Shown: positions 34,400 through 45,993, counted from the first letter of the stretch. The stretch is DNA of 64,000 bases from Vibrio tritonius (GCF_001547935.1 NZ_AP014636.1:496001-560000); one strand, 5' to 3'. Notes: generated by a model not told the origin, from the letters alone. Program-made: numbers and translations.

Positions 34400-35410
34400 A
34401 TGACAATTCGTTTAGCACCACGCCTTAAAGTGGGTGATACCATCGGCTTCTTTTCTCCCTCTTCTCCTGCGACCGTATTTGCCCCGAATCGTTTTGCTCG
34501 AGCCAAAACGTATTTGGAACAACAAGGTTTTAAACTCAAAGCGGGTTTGCTAACGGGTAAAGAGGATAACTATCGTTCTGGGTCAATACAGCAAAGGGCT
34601 GAAGAGCTTAACCAATTGATTCGCGACCCTGCAGTTCGCTGCATCATTTCAACCATTGGTGGCAGTAACAGTAACTCCATATTGCCTTACATTGATTACG
34701 CGGCACTGAAAAACGATCCGAAAATCATCATCGGTTATTCCGATGTCACAGCGCTGTTACTGGGTATTTACGCGCAAACGGGGTTAGTCACTTACTATGG
34801 TCCCGCCTTGGTTGCCTCTTTTGGTGAATTGCCGCCGCTGGTGGATCAAACCTTTGCTTCGTTTAAGGATTTGCTGTGTGATGTGCCTGCACTGCCATAC
34901 GCTTATACCATGCCCAGGTACTGGACGGATGTTCGAGTTGGTTGGGAGAACCAAGTTGAAGAGAAGCCTGTCAGTGCTAACCATTGGGAATTTCGTGGCG
35001 AAGGTAAAATCTCGGGGCGATTGATTGGTGGCAACCTTAATACCATGGCGGGGATCTGGGGATCGCCTTACATGCCTGAGATTGAGCAGGGCGACATCTT
35101 GCTTATTGAAGACAGCCTCAAAGGCATTGAAACCGTCGAACGGTCGTTCGCTCACCTTAAATTGTGTGGCGTATTTGATAAGGTTGCCGCGGTTATTTTG
35201 GGTAAACACGAAGGGTTCGATCACCGAGAAACCTATCGTTCACCTTATGATGTGCTGCTTGAAGTGCTTAATGGGCAGCAAGTCCCTATCGTCAATGGTT
35301 TCGATAGCTGCCATACCCACCCGATGTTAACCACACCGATTGGCGCGCATGTCACGATTGATTTTGAAAAGCGTCAGGTACTCTTGGATAGGCCATGGAT
35401 AGAAGGTTGA
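34400..35410 (+). CDS. S66-family serine peptidase (LD-carboxypeptidase/MccF-like)
   Basis: 336 residues. The serine nucleophile Ser114 lies in IGYSDVTALL, with Glu237 in LLIEDSLKG and His307 in CHTHPMLTTPIG completing an S66 Ser-Glu-His triad. The spacing and length fit MccF (microcin C7 immunity) better than the shorter LdcA peptidoglycan enzyme. Candidate roles are murein recycling or hydrolysis of toxic acyl-AMP-like compounds. It is 63 bp before a YqhD-like gene in the same direction and may be cotranscribed. Confidence 0.82.
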   Translation: MTIRLAPRLKVGDTIGFFSPSSPATVFAPNRFARAKTYLEQQGFKLKAGLLTGKEDNYRSGSIQQRAEELNQLIRDPAVRCIISTIGGSNSNSILPYIDYAALKNDPKIIIGYSDVTALLLGIYAQTGLVTYYGPALVASFGELPPLVDQTFASFKDLLCDVPALPYAYTMPRYWTDVRVGWENQVEEKPVSANHWEFRGEGKISGRLIGGNLNTMAGIWGSPYMPEIEQGDILLIEDSLKGIETVERSFAHLKLCGVFDKVAAVILGKHEGFDHRETYRSPYDVLLEVLNGQQVPIVNGFDSCHTHPMLTTPIGAHVTIDFEKRQVLLDRPWIEG

Positions 35411-35473
35411 AATCGTTAGCGTAATTGGTAGCCTTACTCCAAAGACAACATGAAACCGAATAGGAACCCACAC

Positions 35474-36631
35474 ATGCTCAATTTCACCTATTTCAACCCG
35501 ACCAAAGCGCATTTTGGTAAGGGACAAATTGCGGCGTTGAAACATGAAATTCCGCTCAATAGTCGCGTTCTCGTCACTTATGGTGGTGGCAGCATTAAGA
35601 AAAATGGCGTTTATGACCAAGTGATGACGGCATTGGCTGGCATGACTGTGATTGAATTTTGCGGTATTGAGCCGAATCCGCATTTCGAAACCTTGGTGAA
35701 AGCCGTTGACCTTGTTAGAGAACACCATATCGATTTGATCCTTGCCGTCGGGGGTGGTTCGGTGATTGATGGCAGTAAATTTATTGCAGCCGCCGCCTGT
35801 TATCAGGGCGATTATTGGGACATCATTACCACTGGCGGTAACTGTGTGACAAAAGCTCTTCCGTTGGGTTGTGTGGTGACATTACCGGCAACGGGGTCAG
35901 AAATGAACCGTAATAGCGTAGTTACACGCGCTGCAACGCAAGATAAATTGTCTTTTGGTTCGGATTATGTACGTCCGCAATTTGCGATTCTCGATCCTCA
36001 AACCACCTATACATTGCCTCCACGTCAAATCGCTAATGGTGTGGTCGATAGTTTCGTGCATATCATGGAACAGTACATGACCTATCCAGTGAACATGAAA
36101 GTCTCAGACCGTTTTGCCGAAAGCTTATTGCAAAACCTGTTTGAAGATGGCCCAACGGCACTCGAAATGCCAGAAGATTACGATGTGCGAGCCAACCTGA
36201 TGTGGACAGCGACCATGGCGCTGAACGGAACTCTAAGAAATGGTGTACCAACCGATTGGGCAACTCACGCCATTGGTCATGAACTTACGGGGCTTTATGG
36301 GTTAGATCACGCGCAAACACTGGCTATTGTGATGCCTGCGCTATGGCGCTACAAAAAGGAACAAAAAAAAGGAAAGCTTCTGCAATACGCAGAGCGTGTG
36401 TTGGGTATCACTCAAGGCTGTGATGATGAAAAAGTAGAGCAGGCGATTGTGCAAACTGAGCGCTTTTTTGAAACGATGGGTAACCCAACTCGGCTTTCGT
36501 CTTATGAACTAAACGCTAGTGATATTGAGGCGGTAGCGGCTAAGCTCAAAGAGCATGGTCAAGTGGCGTTAGGTGAACACAAAGACATTACGCCAGATGA
36601 TGCAGTAGCAATTTTAACGTTGGCGCTGTAG
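35474..36631 (+). CDS. yqhD: Iron/zinc-containing alcohol dehydrogenase, YqhD-like aldehyde reductase
   Basis: 385 residues, close to E. coli YqhD (387). It begins MLNFTYFNPTKAHFGKGQI, has the GGGSVIDG nucleotide motif, LPATGSEMN and the metal-binding 'VDSFVHIMEQYMT', 'HAIGHELTGLYGLDH' residues. It reduces short-chain aldehydes with NADPH and detoxifies lipid peroxidation products. Start 35474 has an AGGAA site; the longer ATG at 35450 does not. A terminator closes this pair of genes. Confidence 0.85.
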   Translation: MLNFTYFNPTKAHFGKGQIAALKHEIPLNSRVLVTYGGGSIKKNGVYDQVMTALAGMTVIEFCGIEPNPHFETLVKAVDLVREHHIDLILAVGGGSVIDGSKFIAAAACYQGDYWDIITTGGNCVTKALPLGCVVTLPATGSEMNRNSVVTRAATQDKLSFGSDYVRPQFAILDPQTTYTLPPRQIANGVVDSFVHIMEQYMTYPVNMKVSDRFAESLLQNLFEDGPTALEMPEDYDVRANLMWTATMALNGTLRNGVPTDWATHAIGHELTGLYGLDHAQTLAIVMPALWRYKKEQKKGKLLQYAERVLGITQGCDDEKVEQAIVQTERFFETMGNPTRLSSYELNASDIEAVAAKLKEHGQVALGEHKDITPDDAVAILTLAL

Positions 36632-36664
36632 TCATTTTGTAGAGTAAAGAGCAAACCAATAACA

Positions 36665-36687
36665 AAGGGGCGAATCAATCGCCCCTT
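36665..36687 (+). terminator. Hairpin terminator after yqhD
   Basis: AAGGGGCGA pairs with TCGCCCCTT across ATCAA. GC-rich but followed by only a weak T-run, so Rho-independent function is likely but not strong. Confidence 0.7.
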
Positions 36688-36754
36688 GCTGAATTAGATA
36701 GGTCAGAGCATCAAATTAAGATGTACTAAAACCACCTATCATAGTGCTCACTTG

Positions 36755-37729
36755 CTATTTATTTGCAGGAGTACGATTAACATAATCGACAGGCACCCAA
36801 TCGTATCCTTTACCGTCAGCACGAATGTGTCCAATGCCCGGAAACGACAAATGGGGTGCTGCAATTAACTCTTTTTGCTTGGCAAAATCAGCAAAGGCAT
36901 TCTTACGTACAGTTTTGGCTTTTGATTGATCTTGGTCGTAAATAATCGTCACGTTTGGATTAGCAAACTGAACGGCAGCAATATGAATGATATCTCCAAC
37001 AAAGGTAATGCTTTCTCCTTTGCTGTCTAAGCGATAAAAGGCGGCACCAGGAGTGTGTCCCGGATGTACGGTCGCTGTGATTCCAGGCAGAATTTCTTGG
37101 CTACCGCTAAAGGTCTTCACTTTGTGCTCATCCAAATAGGGTTTAAGCGTAGAACGAGCTCCATCAAAGTAGCCTTGCCCATAAGGGGATTTTTTCATTT
37201 CTTCATCGCTAAAGAAGAAATCGATATCAGGCTTACCGACATACACGGTAGCATTGGTAAAGACAGGCTTACCATCTTTAATCAGACCTCCAGTGTGATC
37301 AGAGTGGGAGTGGGTGATCAAAATTTCTGTGATATCAGCCGGTTTGATACCTAATGCGTCTAAGTCTGCGACTACTTTGCCGCCAACATTTGGTCCATAT
37401 ACTTGACCCAAGCCAGTATCAACCAATACGTTATGCTGGGGTAATTGAATCAGAAATGCATTAATTGAACCTTCTACGGGGTTTGTCTGAAAATGGTGCG
37501 CGAGATCTTGGTCAATCTCTTTTTGGCTCACATTACGCAGCAATTTTTTGGCATCTTGAGGCACAGTGCCATCATTAAGAGCGGTGACACGAACTTGCCC
37601 CACTTGAACCGCATAGCCACCTGCTTGTTGAGTGACCAAATGGGATTCGGTGTTAGCGTAACTCAATGGTGCTTGGAATAACGTTGCTGCAACTAATGCA
37701 GTTATCAGTTTGCGCGACATCATTGACAT
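36755..37729 (-). CDS. Secreted metallo-beta-lactamase-fold hydrolase
   Basis: 324 residues with a Sec signal (about residues 1-25, ending SYA-N). The MBL motif THSHSDHTGG (about 133-142) supplies the HxHxDH zinc ligands, with later His residues in 'VHPGHTPGAA' and a final 'GHIRAD'. It resembles secreted MBL proteins of the quorum-quenching or phosphodiesterase types, but substrate cannot be named. Confidence 0.82.
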   Translation of the reverse strand: MSMMSRKLITALVAATLFQAPLSYANTESHLVTQQAGGYAVQVGQVRVTALNDGTVPQDAKKLLRNVSQKEIDQDLAHHFQTNPVEGSINAFLIQLPQHNVLVDTGLGQVYGPNVGGKVVADLDALGIKPADITEILITHSHSDHTGGLIKDGKPVFTNATVYVGKPDIDFFFSDEEMKKSPYGQGYFDGARSTLKPYLDEHKVKTFSGSQEILPGITATVHPGHTPGAAFYRLDSKGESITFVGDIIHIAAVQFANPNVTIIYDQDQSKAKTVRKNAFADFAKQKELIAAPHLSFPGIGHIRADGKGYDWVPVDYVNRTPANK

Positions 37730-37878
37730 AAAATAGCTCCTGAGAAAATAATTTTGTCACCATTGTGCTCTTAGTTGCATTTACATCAAAGTCACATCCG
37801 TTACTATCTAGAATACAAAAGCATAAGTGAGGTAGGCACATACAATAGCGCCTGCCTTTAATCTATTGAAAATTTCGA

Positions 37879-38904
37879 CTAAGAAATTGTCTTAATCCCT
37901 TTTTCAAGCAAACGGATCTGCAGCAAGGTTTGCTGTGGTGTGACTTCCGGAACTTGACCATGGATAAGCGTGTCATATAGGGCCTGATAGTAGCGAGAGT
38001 AGTCACCAGCGACGGAAGGCACTTTCTCTTCATGATAGATACCTTGCTCGTCTATGTAAGTCAAAACACCGTAGTGCTCAGGCTTATCCAGACCAAAGTC
38101 AGCGTTATCGGGCATATAAAACTGTTTTAAATGCTCTTCTTGGCGATCTTTTGTCTCTTTGACAAACATACCTTTTTTACCATAAACGACAAAACTTGGC
38201 CGAGATTTAAGACGGAAGAAGCTCGATTTTACCGACACCTTGAACACGCCATAGTATAAGTCGATATCAAAGTAATCGTTCATTCGCCCCTTACCGAGCA
38301 GCTGTCGAACGTCGTAATGCACGCTATCAGGTTCACCAAACAGTGAGATCACTTGGTCCAACGTATGACAAGCATGACCATAGAGATAAGAGTTGATGCG
38401 GCTAAACGACGTCGTGTTTTCCGGAACTTCTGGGCGGAAATAGTCAAAATGCATTTCCAACTCGAGCAAGTCGCCCAGTTTGTCACTTTTAATCACCTCT
38501 TGAACGGTGAGAAAATCACTATCAAAACGACGGTTTTGATAACACTGCAACATCAAGCCCATTTCTTTGGCTAAGGCAAATAGCTCCTCGGCCTGAGCTG
38601 AGGTTTCGGTAAACGGTTTTTCTACTACACAGTTTTTACCCGCAATCAGCACCTGTTTCGCTAATTCATAGTGGTATTGGGATGGAGTCGTGATGACTAC
38701 CACTTGAATGTCAGGATCGTTAAGTAATTCATAGAGATCCGTAGTGTAGTGAACTCCCTCTATCTGAGCCCAATCCATTTTGCCGCTCGGGGTGAAGATG
38801 GTCTTGACCTTGATTTTGTCACCCAATTTCAAAGCAAAGGGCAGATGATAACGGTTGGTACTTTTGCCATTACCGATGTAACCAATCGTTAGTTGTTTCG
38901 CCAT
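37879..38904 (-). CDS. Gfo/Idh/MocA-family oxidoreductase (YhhX-like)
   Basis: 341 residues. Rossmann start 'IGYIGNGKSTNRYHLPF' and 'EKPFTETSAQAEELFALAKE' follow E. coli YhhX/YdgJ. The catalytic-domain motif 'HTLDQVISLFGEPD' is present. The start at 38904 has AGGA upstream. It reduces or oxidises a sugar-like substrate with NAD(P). Substrate unknown. It is monocistronic. Confidence 0.87.
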   Translation of the reverse strand: MAKQLTIGYIGNGKSTNRYHLPFALKLGDKIKVKTIFTPSGKMDWAQIEGVHYTTDLYELLNDPDIQVVVITTPSQYHYELAKQVLIAGKNCVVEKPFTETSAQAEELFALAKEMGLMLQCYQNRRFDSDFLTVQEVIKSDKLGDLLELEMHFDYFRPEVPENTTSFSRINSYLYGHACHTLDQVISLFGEPDSVHYDVRQLLGKGRMNDYFDIDLYYGVFKVSVKSSFFRLKSRPSFVVYGKKGMFVKETKDRQEEHLKQFYMPDNADFGLDKPEHYGVLTYIDEQGIYHEEKVPSVAGDYSRYYQALYDTLIHGQVPEVTPQQTLLQIRLLEKGIKTIS

Positions 38905-39082
38905 GATTCCTATCCTTTTATGATCCTTAACGGTGTGATGGGTAAAGTGCGGACACATCTATCACGAACTTTCCGTTTATCTCTTTGACTACCATATCAA
39001 ATTTTTAGCGCAGCGACATTTTCGAAAAGTCACAATTGTTAGCTTTATGGCGAGTTGGATAAGGAGTTACAGCGTTTTGTGT

Positions 39083-39601
39083 TTATAACAGTTCAGCTAA
39101 ATCGACCAGTGGGATATGAACGCCTACTGCGTTTAATGCAATATTATGAATCATTTGATCTGTCGTGGTACAACAATCTTGAATGACCGTAACTTTGTAG
39201 TTTTCTGCCTGTTTAGACATTGCTGTGTGAGTGACACAATTTTGAGTCATCATTCCGCATATCAGTAATTCATCAATGGCAAGTTCAGATAGAACGCTAC
39301 TCAAATTTGTTTCATGAAAACTATCAGCAAATTTCTTCTGAATAATTTTTGCATTAGTACAAATAGCTAATATGTCTGAATGTATATCAACCCCCTCACT
39401 TCCTTGTTCGAAAAATGGAGCCTTACCTTTTGGGGCTGAGGAAATATGTTGAACAAGCAAGATGGGCATTTGTTGCTTGTTAGCGTGATTAATTAGTGTT
39501 TTGACGTTATTCAATACTAATTCTGTATTCCATAATGGAAATTTACCATTGGGGAAGTAGTCGTTTTGCAAGTCTATGACGAGTAGAGCGGTTTGGCTCA
39601 T
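39083..39601 (-). CDS. Isochorismatase-family cysteine hydrolase
   Basis: 172 residues: LLVIDLQNDYF with Asp10, a Lys near residue 88-90 (KIIQKKFADSF) and 'GMMTQNCV' with the nucleophile Cys near 121 give the Asp-Lys-Cys triad. Nicotinamidase or ureidoacrylate-like hydrolases are family members. It is divergent from a GlxA-type AraC regulator 113 bp away, so that regulator probably controls it. Confidence 0.85.
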   Translation of the reverse strand: MSQTALLVIDLQNDYFPNGKFPLWNTELVLNNVKTLINHANKQQMPILLVQHISSAPKGKAPFFEQGSEGVDIHSDILAICTNAKIIQKKFADSFHETNLSSVLSELAIDELLICGMMTQNCVTHTAMSKQAENYKVTVIQDCCTTTDQMIHNIALNAVGVHIPLVDLAELL

Positions 39602-39714
39602 ATGTCGTTCCTTTTAAGTAATGAGTATGGAAGAATTATGAATGACTTGCTGCTTGATAGTTAGAGGGTAAAATGACATAAAAAAGGCAATAAACGACAA
39701 ATGAGGGAAGAAAA

Positions 39715-40629
39715 GTGACCAAGATAAAAATAGGAATTTGTGAATATCCCTCAGTACTGAAATCTGCCGTGTATGGCTTTGAGGAGATGTTTTTACTGAC
39801 AAATAGGTTGTGTCGAGAACTAAAGATAGATGTGGTGTTTGAGCCAAACATTGTTTCGCATCTTGAACAACCTAACGAAGATTACACAGTTATCCTTTTA
39901 CCGCCAGCTTCGGTTGATGAGTATTATTCATCTCCTAATATGCAATTCATCCAATGGCTACAACAGAGATATTCAAGAGGAAATATTTTAGCTGCCGCTT
40001 GTGCTGGCGTATTCATTCTTGCTAGTACAGGATGTGTCAAAGAAAGAGAAATAACAACGCACTGGGCATTAGCAGACAAACTAACGAATCATTTCCCTGA
40101 GCTATCTGTGACCAGTGATAAAATTCTCATTGATCACGGTGATATGATTACCGCTGGTGGAATGATGTCATGGTTAGATCTTGGTTTTGAATTGGTTAAC
40201 AAATATTCATCCAAGAGAGTGGTGCAGCGACTCGGGAAAACTTTAGTCATTGATACGGCCCATAGAGAACAAAGCTACTATCAACAGTTTAACCCCTCGT
40301 TTTCTCATGGTGATATTGCCATTACGGCTGCACAGCAATTTATGCATCAGAATTTTTTTAAAGCTATTTCCATTAAAGGGTTGGCTAAGCAAGTGAACTT
40401 GACAGAAAGAACACTTCAAAGACGTTTTTTGAAAGCAACTGGTCAAAACCCAAATCACTATTTACAGCGCTTAAGAATCCAAAAAGTGTGTGATTATTTA
40501 GAAAGCACACACCAGTCGTTTGAATGGATAGCGAATCAAGTTGGGTATGAAGACGTCAGTGCTTGCAGAAAAGTGTTTATCAACATTATAGGATTAACGC
40601 CTCGTGAGTTTAAGAAACGGTTTTGTTAA
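39715..40629 (+). CDS. GlxA-like (DJ-1/PfpI-AraC) transcriptional regulator
   Basis: 304 residues. The N-terminal 180 residues are a DJ-1/PfpI domain with the Cys-containing 'ACAGVFILA' nucleophile elbow; the C-terminal AraC domain contains 'SIKGLAKQVNLTERTLQRRF' and the second helix-turn-helix 'FEWIANQVGYEDVSACRKVF'. A GTG start is supported by a GAGGGAAG box upstream. Divergent from the isochorismatase gene. Confidence 0.87.
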   Translation: MTKIKIGICEYPSVLKSAVYGFEEMFLLTNRLCRELKIDVVFEPNIVSHLEQPNEDYTVILLPPASVDEYYSSPNMQFIQWLQQRYSRGNILAAACAGVFILASTGCVKEREITTHWALADKLTNHFPELSVTSDKILIDHGDMITAGGMMSWLDLGFELVNKYSSKRVVQRLGKTLVIDTAHREQSYYQQFNPSFSHGDIAITAAQQFMHQNFFKAISIKGLAKQVNLTERTLQRRFLKATGQNPNHYLQRLRIQKVCDYLESTHQSFEWIANQVGYEDVSACRKVFINIIGLTPREFKKRFC

Positions 40630-40789
40630 AGAAATAACATCATGCCTAAAGTGAAATCTGAAGAAACGACAGTTGAAAAGCGCGGCGCCATATTGATAGC
40701 CTGATAACACTGATTGGCAGTTTGGGTAAGTAAAATCAGCGAGATAAACACTTTAGCGGGCAAAAAATACTTCTAGTTACTGAATAAAG

Positions 40790-40826
40790 AAAGGCCACCT
40801 TCACCAAGAGTGTGAAAGTGGCCTTT
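40790..40826 (-). terminator. Terminator of groESL
   Basis: AAAGGCCAC and GTGGCCTTT form a strong stem with extra pairing of TTCAC and GTGAA inside. It lies 44 bp past the groEL stop. Confidence 0.72.
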
Positions 40827-40869
40827 AACCTAAGTAAGATAAGCTTTAACGAGTCATTAAGCCTTTAGG

Positions 40870-42462
<1,593 letters not shown>

Positions 42463-42502
42463 TTATCTCCTTACTTAAATACACGTAACACTTCAGTGAG
42501 TC

Positions 42503-42793
42503 TTATTCAGCAATCGCTAACACATCGGATTCAGAGAGGATGACGTATTCTTTACCGTCGATTTTCTCTTCTTTCACGCCGTAACCGTCGTTGAAGAGAA
42601 TGGTATCGCCGACAGCGACATCCATCGGGACACGTTCACCGTTATTGAGAACTCGGCCTTTACCTACCGCGAGCACTTTGCCGAGGTTGGATTTTTTGAC
42701 CGATTTTGAAGTTAGGACTATTCCGCCCTCTGATTTGTTTTCGACTTCTTGTCTTTCCACAATCAGCTTGTCATTTAAAGGACGAATGTTCAT
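42503..42793 (-). CDS. groS: Co-chaperonin GroES
   Basis: 96 residues, full length: '[19 protein letters not shown]', the mobile loop '[19 protein letters not shown]', '[16 protein letters not shown]' and '[12 protein letters not shown]'. It caps GroEL. It is the first gene of the groES-groEL operon and has a GGAGG site. Confidence 0.95.
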   Translation of the reverse strand: MNIRPLNDKLIVERQEVENKSEGGIVLTSKSVKKSNLGKVLAVGKGRVLNNGERVPMDVAVGDTILFNDGYGVKEEKIDGKEYVILSESDVLAIAE

Positions 42794-42869
42794 TGAAGTT
42801 GCCTCCTAAATAAAACGTTAGATAAAAGACATCGTCATTGATGCTGCGCTTTCTTGCGCTGACACCCCT

Positions 42870-42898
42870 TATATAAGAACGACCCCAACCGTCTTCAA
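42870..42898 (-). promoter_or_regulatory. Promoter of groESL
   Basis: On the minus strand TTGAAG, 17 bases and TATATA are visible, a good sigma-70 pattern. The same stretch (CTTGAA then CTTATATA) partly fits a heat-shock sigma-32 promoter, which needs mapping. It is about 70 bp upstream of groES. No CIRCE operator was seen. Confidence 0.55.
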
Positions 42899-43197
42899 GG
42901 TTTTTTTTGATAAAAAAAACTAATCAATACGTAAAACTATTTTTATGGTTTTTATGACATTTATAGCGTAAATGCCATAAGCAGCGAACTCTTATAGCTG
43001 ACAGTTATGTTGTAATTTAGCCAACATCGATTAGATCAATGTTTATGTGATCTCCTTCATATATGCCTAGAGAAATCAGGATCACAGGGGTATGCTTTAA
43101 CGGCTGAATAAGCAAAGCTGTCGCCCCGATAGATGGCTGAAATTTTGTCTGTGTATTGTTCGATCTATCCGTAAGAGGGGGCCGTAAAGGTTTAATA
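42899..43197. other. Intergenic region between divergent groESL and EamA genes
   Basis: About 300 bp with T- and A-runs near 42901-42930. No gene, palindrome or RNA structure beyond the groESL promoter is evident. The EamA promoter must lie in this stretch. Confidence 0.5.
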
Positions 43198-44217
43198 ATG
43201 AACAAAGGTTATTTCTATATACTGTTTGCGACACTGTTCTTTAGTTCTATGGAGGTGGCATTAAAAATAGTGGCAGCAGACTTCAATCCGTTGGAGTTAA
43301 ACTTTCTACGTTTCGTCATCGGCACCATAGTGTTGTGGCCAATGGCAGTGAAGAGTTTGAAAGAAAAAAACTTACAGGTGACAAAACAGCATTGGCCATT
43401 TTTTCTTTTGACTGGTTTTTTGTGTGTGGTTGTCAGCATGACATTTTTTCAACTTGCCATCATGTACGCGCACGCATCCATCGTTGCGATTTTGTTTAGC
43501 TGCAATGCGATTTTCGTGATTCCATTAGCGCATATCTTCCTTAATCAGAAAATGACTTGGGTAAGTGTTGGATCATTGGTATTAAGCGTGATTGGTATGC
43601 TGTTTATCGTGAATCCACAACATCTACCTAATATGGTTGGGGTAACACTCTCTTTGCTTGCAGCTGTGACCTTTGCCTTGTATGGAATTGTGGGGCAAAT
43701 GGGGAATAGAAAATACGGTTTTACCGGTATCTCATTAACTTTCTTTAGCTTTATTGCTGGCTGTATCGAAATGTTTGTGTTGATGGCGTTAACTCATGTC
43801 CCAGCGATAGCTGATCTCTTTACGGGTATGGGGTTGAGCAACTTTGCATACATTCCATTTGTACAAGGCGTTAGCCTGCACACGTTGCCATCGTTGATTT
43901 ACTTGGGAATTTTTGTCACAGGGTTTGGCTATGCCTTTTACTTTATGGCAATGGAAGAGACTTCGGCTGCTACAGCGTCGGTGATCTTCTATATCAAACC
44001 GGCCCTAGCTCCGATACTGGCTATGTTTATTCTCGGTGAAGTCATTCATGAAAATACGGTGATTGGTATTGTGTTTATCATTGCTGGCTCAGCCTTAACC
44101 TTTGCTGCCGCGGGTGTGGATCGCCGCATTATTCGCAATACTCGAGCCTATATGCGTCATTTGCGATTTCAACGCTATTTAAAACATCAGCATCATCACC
44201 AGCATTTATATCAATAA
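43198..44217 (+). CDS. EamA/DMT-family transporter
   Basis: 339 residues with ten predicted membrane segments in two EamA halves: 'FYILFATLFFSSMEVALKIV' start and 'SLIYLGIFVTGFGYAFYFMA'. The ATG at 43198 fits GTAAAGG upstream, rather than the longer 43156 start. The C-terminal end is an unusual His-rich tail ('KHQHHHQHLYQ'). Substrate unknown. Confidence 0.85.
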   Translation: MNKGYFYILFATLFFSSMEVALKIVAADFNPLELNFLRFVIGTIVLWPMAVKSLKEKNLQVTKQHWPFFLLTGFLCVVVSMTFFQLAIMYAHASIVAILFSCNAIFVIPLAHIFLNQKMTWVSVGSLVLSVIGMLFIVNPQHLPNMVGVTLSLLAAVTFALYGIVGQMGNRKYGFTGISLTFFSFIAGCIEMFVLMALTHVPAIADLFTGMGLSNFAYIPFVQGVSLHTLPSLIYLGIFVTGFGYAFYFMAMEETSAATASVIFYIKPALAPILAMFILGEVIHENTVIGIVFIIAGSALTFAAAGVDRRIIRNTRAYMRHLRFQRYLKHQHHHQHLYQ

Positions 44218-44235
44218 ATTGGAAGTGATTCATTT

Positions 44236-44270
44236 AAAAAGTCTTTGCTTTTGCAAAGGCTTTTTATTTT
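44236..44270 (+). terminator. Rho-independent terminator
   Basis: AAAAAGTCTTTGC pairs with GCAAAGGCTTTTT across TTTT and is followed by ATTTT. Confidence 0.75.
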
Positions 44271-44590
44271 TCTGTGAATTTAAAAATAAATTTTTTCAAT
44301 TTAAATATTTAATAATCTCTGTTCTTATCTCTTAATTTTTTCCTTGTCTTTTAAATTTGTGATTTTATTCAAATTGCGTTGTGCATAGGAACAAAAATAA
44401 TTTCGGTTTGCACAAGTTAAGAAATAACCATTTTAATTCAATTGGTTACCTTTGTTATTTTGGGTTTTTATTAACGGGGTGCTTTAAGAAAACATCAAAT
44501 GTGACTTCGCTAAAATACTGCTATTTATTCGCTCGTTATAAATAAAATGCTTTTCAGCCATTAATTATTTATTTTATGTGGAGCTTATAT
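44271..44590 (+). other. Leader of the MFS-MBL-esterase operon
   Basis: 320 bp of A+T-rich DNA. TTGTGCA at 44379 and its complement TGCACAA at 44409-44415 form a wide inverted pair that could be operator half-sites, but is low confidence. A GGAG ribosome-binding site precedes the MFS start at 44591. Confidence 0.4.
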
Positions 44591-45961
44591 ATGGACCAAA
44601 AAAAACCTACAAGAGGTCGATTAGGGGTAGCCTTTGTTGTTTTAATGGTTTCGATCGTCATGTTCGCCGACCGAAACCTATTCCCTGTAATTGCCAGCCC
44701 TTTAATGAAAACGATGGATATATCACCTGCGATGATAGGGTGGCTATTTAGTACCTTCTCTATTGTGTATGTCGTGTGTCAGATCCCTGGGGGGCTATTA
44801 CTCGACAAACTTGGGTCACGTGTCACCATTACTTCCTGTTTCGTGGGACTTGGTGTGATCAACCTTTTTCAGGGCCTTGCAACCACGTTCGACGGCGTGT
44901 TGGTGGTGATTGGGCTATTCATTTTTAGAGCACTCGTCGCTTTTATGGAAACACCCGCCATCCCATCCTTCACTCGCGTTATTACCACATGGTTCCCATT
45001 ACGTGAAAAAGGGTTAGCTATTACAGCAACTGGGTCATCTCAGTATATTGCAGCTGTTGGTTTTGTACCGTTTTTCGCTTGGTATGCTGGAGCGATTAAT
45101 TACCAGTCGCTATTTGTTCTGGTTGGTATCTTGGAAATCATCGCGGCATTTGTTTTTTACCGTGTGAGCCTGCCACCTGCACAGCACCCTTGGGTTAATA
45201 ATGCGGAGTTGGACTATATCCGTGAAGGTGGCGCATTAGTTGATATTGATAAAAAACAACCGGAAAGCAAAAAGAAAAAAACGAGCGGTAATTCGAAACA
45301 AGTGAAAGCGTTTTTAACGCACCGTATTACTATCGGCGTCTTTTTAAGCCAATACTGTTTTAACTGTTTGTCGTTCTTCTTCCTATCATGGTTTCCAATG
45401 TATTTGATGACGGAACGCGGTATCGACATTAAAGCCACCGGGTTATTGGTAGCAATTCCTGCTTTTTGTGCGTTTTTAGGCAGTATTCTAGCGGGGGCAT
45501 CTTCCGACTTTTTGATGCGTAAAACAAACTCACTCAATATTGCGCGTAAAATGCCGATTATTGTTGGCATGATTTGTTCGTTCTCCATCATATTTTGTAA
45601 TTATGTCGACTCCATCTATTTAGTTATTGCGTTTATGTCGTTGTCTTATTTTGGCAAAGGCTGCTCAACGTTAGGCTGGGTGATTTTAAGTGATGTCGCC
45701 CCTAAAGAAATCATTGGTTCTGCTGGTGGCATCTTTAATGCCTTGGGTAATGTTTCTACGATCGTGACTCCTATTGTTATTGGTTACATTGTCACGTTAA
45801 CGGGGAGTTTTACTTGGGCGCTGATTTTTGTTTCCGCTCATGCCGTGTTAGCCCTATTTAGCTACATCGTCATTGTTGGTCCTCTGAAACGTATTGAAGC
45901 CGCTTCCTCTGAGGAAGAGGAGCAAGCATTGGTGGAACAACCAGCCGTAAGTTCTAAATAA
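44591..45961 (+). CDS. MFS transporter, ACS-type (organic anion or sugar acid importer)
   Basis: 456 residues, 12 predicted segments. 'MFADRNLFPVIASPLMK' and 'QIPGGLLLDKLGSR' correspond to the anion:cation symporter (ACS) group, which includes glucarate, galactonate and related importers. The ATG at 44591 has GGAG upstream. It leads a four-gene operon of hydrolases, so it probably brings in an organic acid that the other proteins cleave. Confidence 0.85.
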   Translation: MDQKKPTRGRLGVAFVVLMVSIVMFADRNLFPVIASPLMKTMDISPAMIGWLFSTFSIVYVVCQIPGGLLLDKLGSRVTITSCFVGLGVINLFQGLATTFDGVLVVIGLFIFRALVAFMETPAIPSFTRVITTWFPLREKGLAITATGSSQYIAAVGFVPFFAWYAGAINYQSLFVLVGILEIIAAFVFYRVSLPPAQHPWVNNAELDYIREGGALVDIDKKQPESKKKKTSGNSKQVKAFLTHRITIGVFLSQYCFNCLSFFFLSWFPMYLMTERGIDIKATGLLVAIPAFCAFLGSILAGASSDFLMRKTNSLNIARKMPIIVGMICSFSIIFCNYVDSIYLVIAFMSLSYFGKGCSTLGWVILSDVAPKEIIGSAGGIFNALGNVSTIVTPIVIGYIVTLTGSFTWALIFVSAHAVLALFSYIVIVGPLKRIEAASSEEEEQALVEQPAVSSK

Positions 45962-45993
45962 CGTCACTCACCAGATTGTAGAGGAATTCAATT

